Source: Actinomadura physcomitrii (GTDB taxonomy: Bacteria; Actinomycetota; Actinomycetes; Streptosporangiales; Streptosporangiaceae). From it: a stretch of DNA of 64,000 nucleotides. The position numbers were made by a program, and so were the translations under genes. Shown in pieces: positions 59,696-64,000 of the stretch. The notes beneath the pieces were generated by a model that worked only from the letters and a program-made list of their open reading frames with translations, was not told where the DNA came from and did not search any database. The stretch is from NCBI RefSeq assembly GCF_008923205.2, contig NZ_WBMS02000003.1:158765-222764 (forward strand). Direction: 5' to 3'. The first letter of the stretch is position 1. Every line of letters begins with the position of its first letter.

Positions 59696-61042
59696 ATGTC
59701 CATGGCCGACAGCCCCGCCGCCGCCCAGCCCGGCGCCGCCCGGCACCCGCACGACTACTACTACCGCGCGGGCATGGAACTGCGGCCGGCGCCCGAGACC
59801 GCCGCCGTCTCGCCCCTGTGGCTGACCAGACCGCACATCGAGCAGTTCTCACCCTGGATCACGGTGCGGCCCGTCCCCGTGCAGACGCCCTTGACCCGGC
59901 TCTTCGACGACCACCGCTGGCAGGGCGACGAACTGATGGACGCCCTCGTCCTCGCCTTCACCCGGCTCGGCATGGCGCGGGGCCGCCGGATGCTCGACCG
60001 GGCGCTCGACCACGGCATCGACGCCGTCACCGACCCGCCGCCCGAACTGGTCGCCCTGTTCCGGCAGCTGGACGACCCGCCCGGCTGGTTCGACGCCGGC
60101 CGCTGGGAACGGGGCCGCCGCCTGTGGATCAACGCCTCCCTCGCCGGGAAGCTCACCATGGTGCTCAGCGACGCCATGGGCACCTTCGTCGGCGCCGAAG
60201 TGTCCGCGGCGACCGGGCAGACCCGCAGGTTCCTCGCCGACTTCCGCCGCCGCGAACTGGAGACCGTCAGCTGGTTCTACGAGGTCACCCGGCCGGGCGG
60301 CGCCGACCGACGCTCCCCGGTCTTCAAGAGCATCGTCCGGGTCCGGCTGATGCACGCCCAGGCACGCCTCGCCCTCCGCCGCATCTGGGGAGACGGCCAC
60401 TTCGCCCGCCACGGCAACCCGATCTCCAACGCCATGACCATGGGCGCCGCCGTCACCTTCGGCCTCCTGCCGCCGCTGTTCGACCACGCCCACGGCCGGC
60501 GGATCAGCCCGGACGACCTCGACGACGTCATGCTGTACTGGGCCTACATCGCGCACCTGATGGGCGTCGCCGACGAGCTCATTCCCCGCAACGCCGTCGA
60601 CGGCCTGCGGATGGCCCACCACATGATCCTCACCGCCGGCGGCCCCACCGAATGGACCGACATCACCGTCAAGGCCGCCGCCGACCACGTCTTCAGCCGC
60701 AACCCGGTCCTGCGGCGCCTGCAGGCCCACGCCGCGGCCCCGGTCGTCGGCCTGGTCTCGGCCCTCGCCGGGGAGTCCCTCGTGCGGGCCCTGCTGCGCG
60801 CATCACCTCTCGCCACGGTGCGGCTCCAGCCCTGGCAAGCCATCGCCGAGCGCCTCGTCCACCTCAACGTGACCGTGCGCAGAGTCGGCGACCGCCTGCC
60901 CGGCGCCCGCCGCAGGATGAACGCACGCGCCCGCCACGGCGACGCCTGGCAGCGGACAGGCCTCGCCCTCGCCGCCAGGCGCGCCGCCCGCTCGGGAGTG
61001 TCCGGCACACCGTACGACCACCACGACACCAGCGTGAGATGA
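59696..61042 (+). CDS. DUF2236 / MpaB-Lcp-family oxygenase
   Basis: A 448-residue, mostly helical protein of the DUF2236 family, which includes the b-type haem rubber oxygenase Lcp and the fungal MpaB. The family core appears as WINASLAGKLTMVLSDAMGT, ETVSWFYEVTRPGG, FKSIVRVRLMHAQARLALRR (core VRLMHAQARLAL, with the likely haem-ligand region) and a late DDVMLYWAYIAHLMGVADEL. No Tat signal is seen, in contrast with Lcp. The start is ATG 59696 (GGAG upstream) or 59702. It probably acts on a polyprenyl or terpenoid substrate together with the co-transcribed monooxygenase (inference). Confidence 0.83.
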   Translation: MSMADSPAAAQPGAARHPHDYYYRAGMELRPAPETAAVSPLWLTRPHIEQFSPWITVRPVPVQTPLTRLFDDHRWQGDELMDALVLAFTRLGMARGRRMLDRALDHGIDAVTDPPPELVALFRQLDDPPGWFDAGRWERGRRLWINASLAGKLTMVLSDAMGTFVGAEVSAATGQTRRFLADFRRRELETVSWFYEVTRPGGADRRSPVFKSIVRVRLMHAQARLALRRIWGDGHFARHGNPISNAMTMGAAVTFGLLPPLFDHAHGRRISPDDLDDVMLYWAYIAHLMGVADELIPRNAVDGLRMAHHMILTAGGPTEWTDITVKAAADHVFSRNPVLRRLQAHAAAPVVGLVSALAGESLVRALLRASPLATVRLQPWQAIAERLVHLNVTVRRVGDRLPGARRRMNARARHGDAWQRTGLALAARRAARSGVSGTPYDHHDTSVR

Positions 61043-61128
61043 GCCCGGGCCCGCTCAACGGGTGCGAGGGACGCCCGCCCCGGGCGCGGTCACCGGACGC
61101 CTCGGGCATGGGGGCGCGGAGCCTTCCT

Positions 61129-61749
61129 TCAGGCCCCGTGCTCCCCATGCCCGAGCCCGGTCCACAGCATTCGCATCACGCCCTCGACCAGCATCACCTT
61201 GGGCATCTCTGGACGGCGCTCCCACCACTGCGCCACCCCGTCCAGGCCCGAGATGATCAGCTCGACCATCGCCTCGGCGATCGGCTCGCCGGCCTCCACG
61301 CCCACCGTGCGGATGTCGTCGGCCAGCAGCGCCGTCACCGCGTGCGTCCGCGACTCGCGGATGCCCTGCCGGACGATCCGGATCTCCGGATCGTCCTCGC
61401 CCGTGCGGTCGAACAGCAGGCGCCGGGCGTCCGGGCGGCTCTGCGCGAAGCCGAAGTAGGCCTCGATCGTGGAACGCATCCGCTCCTCGGCGGTCCCCGA
61501 GGCCCGGATGCGGGCCCCGACGAACTCGATCAGCGACGCGTTCTCCTCCTGCATGACCGTCAGCAGCAGCACCCGCTTCGACGGGAAGTGGTCGTACAGC
61601 ACCGTCCGCGCCACCCCGGCGGCCGCCGCGATCTCGCCCAGCGACGTGCCGTGGTACCCCTTCTCGGCGAAGATCTTCACCGCCGCGGCGGTGATCAGCG
61701 CCTTGCGCGCCGGCGCGCGCAACCGCGGCTTCGGACCGGCGTCGCCCAT
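61129..61749 (-). CDS. TetR-family regulator of the monooxygenase region
   Basis: A 206-residue regulator. HTH: LITAAAVKIFAEKGYHGTSL, then GEIAAAAGVARTVLYDHFPS. The all-alpha C-terminal domain has MRSTIEAYFGFAQSRPDARR. It is convergent with the DUF2236 gene. It is the closest TetR to the twin CCGACA/TGTCGG operators at 57.7-57.8 kb, and is therefore the best candidate repressor for the divergent flavoprotein and monooxygenase genes (inference). Confidence 0.87.
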   Translation of the reverse strand: MGDAGPKPRLRAPARKALITAAAVKIFAEKGYHGTSLGEIAAAAGVARTVLYDHFPSKRVLLLTVMQEENASLIEFVGARIRASGTAEERMRSTIEAYFGFAQSRPDARRLLFDRTGEDDPEIRIVRQGIRESRTHAVTALLADDIRTVGVEAGEPIAEAMVELIISGLDGVAQWWERRPEMPKVMLVEGVMRMLWTGLGHGEHGA

Positions 61750-61926
61750 CGTCGCAGCTCCTCCAGCGCAGTAGGGACACCATTATGACCCGCTCGGCCG
61801 GGCGCGGATCTCTGGCGGGCGTCGCGTTGGTCGGGGATACTCCTTCCGCCAGATCTTGCCGGGCTGCTGCCGCCCGCTGCGGGCGGGTGACACCGAGGGG
61901 TCTGGGCGGGAGCGAAGGCATGGGCG

Positions 61927-62565
61927 ATGACCGGGGACGGCGTGAGGGCGCGCGGGTGGACGGATCGTCCGCGGGCGGTGCGTCCGCCGGCGGCGCCGCC
62001 GGCCGCGCGGGCGGGGCTGCTGCTCGACCTCGCCGACGCCGAGATGCAGTGCGGCCGGCCCGCCGCCGAGCACATCGACGAGGCCCTGGCGCTGCTGGGC
62101 GAGTCCGCGGACCGCACCCGGGCCCTCACCGCCCTGGGCGGACTGCGCTTCACGCTCGGCGAGCACCGGGCCGGAGCCGAGGCGATGGACCAGGCCCTGG
62201 CGAGGCTCACGCCCGACGACCCCGCGATGGCGCCGCTGCTGGCCGACTACCTGACGCTCACCACGTTCCGGACGGCGCTGCACCCGCTGGCCGAGCAGCG
62301 GCTGCGGCCGGTCGTCGCGGCGGCGCGGCAAGGGCGGCCGCCCGAGCATCCCGCTCTGCTCGCCCATCTGGTGCTGCGGCTGGCCTTCGCCGCCGAGCCC
62401 GCGGCACGGCTGCGCCCGCTCGCCGAGCGCGCCACCGCCGCCGACCCGCTGATCGATGCCGCCACGCACGGGATCCTGATGGGGATGGTCGTCCAGGCGC
62501 TCTGCTGCGCCGACGAGCTCCAGGCGCTGTTCGGCACCGCCGCCATTGACAAGAACGTGTTCTAG
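61927..62565 (+). pseudogene. TPR-region fragment of a LuxR/AAA-type regulator
   Basis: A 212-codon open frame rich in Ala and Leu helices: ARAGLLLDLADAEMQCGRPA then HIDEALALLGES, ALGGLRFTLGEHRAGAEAMD, ADEL. It resembles the middle (TPR-like) part of large LuxR-family AAA regulators. The upstream ATPase and the downstream HTH are absent, and the frame ends soon after CADELQALFG in unrelated sequence. The 61750-61926 stretch before it contains no clear gene. Probably the remnant of a deleted large regulator. Confidence 0.55.
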
Positions 62566-63194
62566 TTTTTCTGCTCTCCCCATCGGTCCGTGTAGACCAC
62601 CTCGGCGACCGGGCGCCGGCGGACCGGTCCGTGCCTGCCGCGGGGCCAGCCGACGACGATGTGCCCCGCGAGCATCCAGTCGTCGGGCACTCCGACGGCC
62701 TCGCGCAGGAGCGGCTCGCCCCCGTACGACGCCCAGCTCGTCATGCACGCGCCCAGCCCCTGGGCGCGCGCCGCGAGCAGGAAGTTCTGCATGGCCGGGA
62801 AGATCGACCCGCCGAGCAGCAGCTCCGACGCGGTGGGGAAGCGCTTCTGGGTGAACAGCACGGACGTGAACTCGCCCGCACGGTCATGGAGCTCGTACGT
62901 CGCCCGGTCGGCTCGGGCGCGGCGGCTGTCGTCCTGCTCGTCCGGGCGGGTCATCCCGTAGACGGGCTCGATCACTCGCAGCGCCTGCTCCGCCGCCTTG
63001 GCGACGACGGCTCGCGACTCCGGTGACCGGAGCACGATGAACCGCCACTCCTGGGCGTTCGCGCCGGAGGGCGCCCAGGTGGCGGCCTGCAGGCAGCGCC
63101 CCAGCGTCGCCTCGTCGACCGGTTCGCCGGTGAACCGGCGGATCGTCCGCGCCGTCGACATCACCGTCCACACGTCGGTGGCTGGTGTCGTCAT
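62562..63194 (-). CDS. Nitroreductase-family FMN oxidoreductase
   Basis: A 210-residue flavoprotein. FMN-binding blocks: TARTIRRFTGEPVDEATL, QAATWAPSGANAQEWRFIVL (core APSGANAQEWRF) and AQGLGACMTSWASY. The family reduces nitro compounds, quinones or enones, or acts on dehydro-intermediates. The ATG at 63194 is divergent from the HD-domain gene, and the intergenic region has two palindromes. Confidence 0.9.
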   Translation of the reverse strand: MTTPATDVWTVMSTARTIRRFTGEPVDEATLGRCLQAATWAPSGANAQEWRFIVLRSPESRAVVAKAAEQALRVIEPVYGMTRPDEQDDSRRARADRATYELHDRAGEFTSVLFTQKRFPTASELLLGGSIFPAMQNFLLAARAQGLGACMTSWASYGGEPLLREAVGVPDDWMLAGHIVVGWPRGRHGPVRRRPVAEVVYTDRWGEQKN

Positions 63195-63243
63195 GTCCGC
63201 TCCTCACCACGGCCTTCGTGTAAGAACAAAAGTTACAGCATTG

Positions 63244-63258
63244 GAGAATCCTATTCTC
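63244..63258. promoter_or_regulatory. Palindrome 1 in the nitroreductase/HD intergenic region
   Basis: GAGAAT-CCT-ATTCTC, perfect 6-bp arms, in a low-GC patch between divergent genes. Confidence 0.6.
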
Positions 63259-63281
63259 AATGGCGGGTCGGCGATAGGAAG

Positions 63282-63301
63282 GAATATGCTATTGCATATT
63301 C
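63282..63301. promoter_or_regulatory. Palindrome 2 in the nitroreductase/HD intergenic region
   Basis: GAATATGC-TATT-GCATATTC, perfect 8-bp arms, 23 bp upstream of the HD-gene start. A further arm pair ATTGC / GCAAT spans 63291-63306. It could be an operator or a leader hairpin. Confidence 0.65.
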
Positions 63302-63324
63302 GCAATCGCTCAGGAGGGCCGGTC

Positions 63325-63897
63325 ATGTCGCACACACCCAAGGCGAGCGCCGAGGAGATCCTCGAGACCTTCCCCGAACTGCGGGACATCGGCGACGAGG
63401 AGCTGCGGGCGTCCGTGGTGGAGATCTGGCGGGAGGTGCTGGAGGAGAGCGGCTGGGAAGCGGTCTCGCAGGTGCCGAAGCACCCCTACAAGGTGCCGGC
63501 CACCGTGACCCTGGTCGACCACACCCGGTCGGTGACGCAGATGGCCGTGGCGGTGGCAGAGGTGGCGGAGCGGGTCCAGGGCATCGCGTTCGACCGCGAT
63601 CTGCTGATCGCGGCCGCCAACCTGCACGATGTCAGCAAGCTGCTCGAGTTCGAGCCTTCGCAGAGCGGCGGGCGCGCCTCGCGCTTCGGGCATCTGGTCC
63701 AGCACGGCTTCTTCGGCGCGCACAAGATGTGGGAGAAGGGCCTGCCGCTGGAGATGGTGCACAACGTGATCGTTCACACGACCACCTCGCGGTATCTCCC
63801 GCAGACGTGGGAGGCGGTGATCGTGCACTACGTCGACTACCTCGACTCCGACGCGCTCAACCTGGTCCACGGGGTGCCGCTGAACATCAAGAAGTAG
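63325..63897 (+). CDS. HD-domain phosphohydrolase-like protein
   Basis: A 190-residue protein with an HD fold. Metal residues: TLVDHTRSVTQM (first His), AANLHDVSKLLEF (HD pair), LVQHGFFGAHKM and a late VIVHYVDYLDSD. HD proteins cleave phosphoesters, or are hydratases in some subfamilies. CAGGAGG precedes ATG 63325. It follows the palindromic region and is divergent from the nitroreductase; no partner is visible before the contig end. Confidence 0.82.
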   Translation: MSHTPKASAEEILETFPELRDIGDEELRASVVEIWREVLEESGWEAVSQVPKHPYKVPATVTLVDHTRSVTQMAVAVAEVAERVQGIAFDRDLLIAAANLHDVSKLLEFEPSQSGGRASRFGHLVQHGFFGAHKMWEKGLPLEMVHNVIVHTTTSRYLPQTWEAVIVHYVDYLDSDALNLVHGVPLNIKK

Positions 63898-63914
63898 GCG
63901 CCCGTGAAAGCGGC

Positions 63915-63995
63915 GGCGGGGCCCCCCCCCCCCGGGGGGGGGGCCCCCCCCCCCCCCCCGGCGGGGGGGGGGGGGGGGGGGCCCGGGGGCGGGGC
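63915..63995. other. G/C homopolymer tracts at the sequence end (probable artefact)
   Basis: From about 63915 the sequence is alternating long runs of C and G (more than ten each) with almost no A or T. This is unlike any other part of the window and typical of a mis-assembled or low-quality contig end. Nothing should be annotated here. Confidence 0.8.
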
Positions 63996-64000
63996 GTCCG

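Noticed and set aside
63915..63995. G-quadruplex or repeat element at the window end
   Set aside because: Uninterrupted alternating C and G runs look like a sequencing or assembly artefact rather than biology.

Overview
The window is very GC-rich chromosomal DNA with short intergenic gaps, frequent GTG and TTG starts, many ATGA/GTGA overlaps, Tat-exported enzymes and two DUF574-type methyltransferases. This points to a filamentous actinomycete, perhaps Streptosporangiales/Actinomadura-like; the genus is inference. No rRNA, tRNA, CRISPR array or transposase gene was found. The right edge ends in long G and C runs that look like a contig-end artefact.

Layout. 0-2.3 kb: a branched-chain amino acid type ABC transporter, with a LivM-LivG fusion cut by the window edge and LivF. 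2.4-9.1 kb: a secreted ThuA-like protein, a Tat-exported PQQ dehydrogenase and the complete pqqABCDE operon. The divergent thuA/dehydrogenase promoter holds three copies of one 17-bp palindrome. 9.1-11.7 kb: a TetR regulator and a two-domain 3-dehydroshikimate dehydratase. 12-17.2 kb: a DeoR regulator facing a polyol-type PTS operon (1-phosphofructokinase, EIIC, EIIB, EIIA, zinc dehydrogenase, HPr). 17.6-21.6 kb: an M20 amidohydrolase with a NitT/TauT-type ABC importer. 21.6-25.5 kb: threonine synthase, two methyltransferases and a broken MFS gene.

25.5-43 kb is the most unusual part. It is one long, tightly packed plus-strand catabolic cluster. A second NitT/TauT-type importer is split into ATPase, permease and lipoprotein, scattered among a CoxG-like SRPBCC protein, an HpcH/HpaI aldolase, a LigJ-like hydratase, a ThDP enzyme, three different 4,5-dihydroxyphthalate-decarboxylase-like proteins, a DUF3500 protein, a LigI-like lactonase, a type-B carboxylesterase, a 7-bladed lactonase and a TolB-like propeller. 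A GntR/FCD regulator sits inside, and two TTGT-N3-ACAA sites precede the first gene. The gene content suggests import and breakdown of an aromatic or pyrone-type polycarboxylate, possibly supplied as an ester. No ring-cleaving dioxygenase is present, so the substrate is unknown.

43-55.5 kb: a TetR/quinone-oxidoreductase pair with a palindromic promoter, an ECF42-like sigma factor operon, a lone KdpE-type regulator beside a KdpD remnant, a DesK/LuxR two-component system, an MMPL exporter and a small unrecognised protein behind a structured leader. 55.8-61.8 kb: divergent Tat-exported flavoprotein and Baeyer-Villiger-type monooxygenase genes sharing twin TetR-like operators, followed by tatA, a DUF2236 oxygenase and a TetR regulator. 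61.9-64 kb: a TPR fragment, a nitroreductase and an HD-domain protein.

A recurring theme is gene erosion by short deletions. There are about nine remnants or chimeras (MerR, LLM oxidoreductase, MFS, MarR/CU044_5270 chimera, sigma factor, SRPBCC, KdpD, LuxR, TPR regulator), several with intact regulatory DNA or clean deletion junctions.
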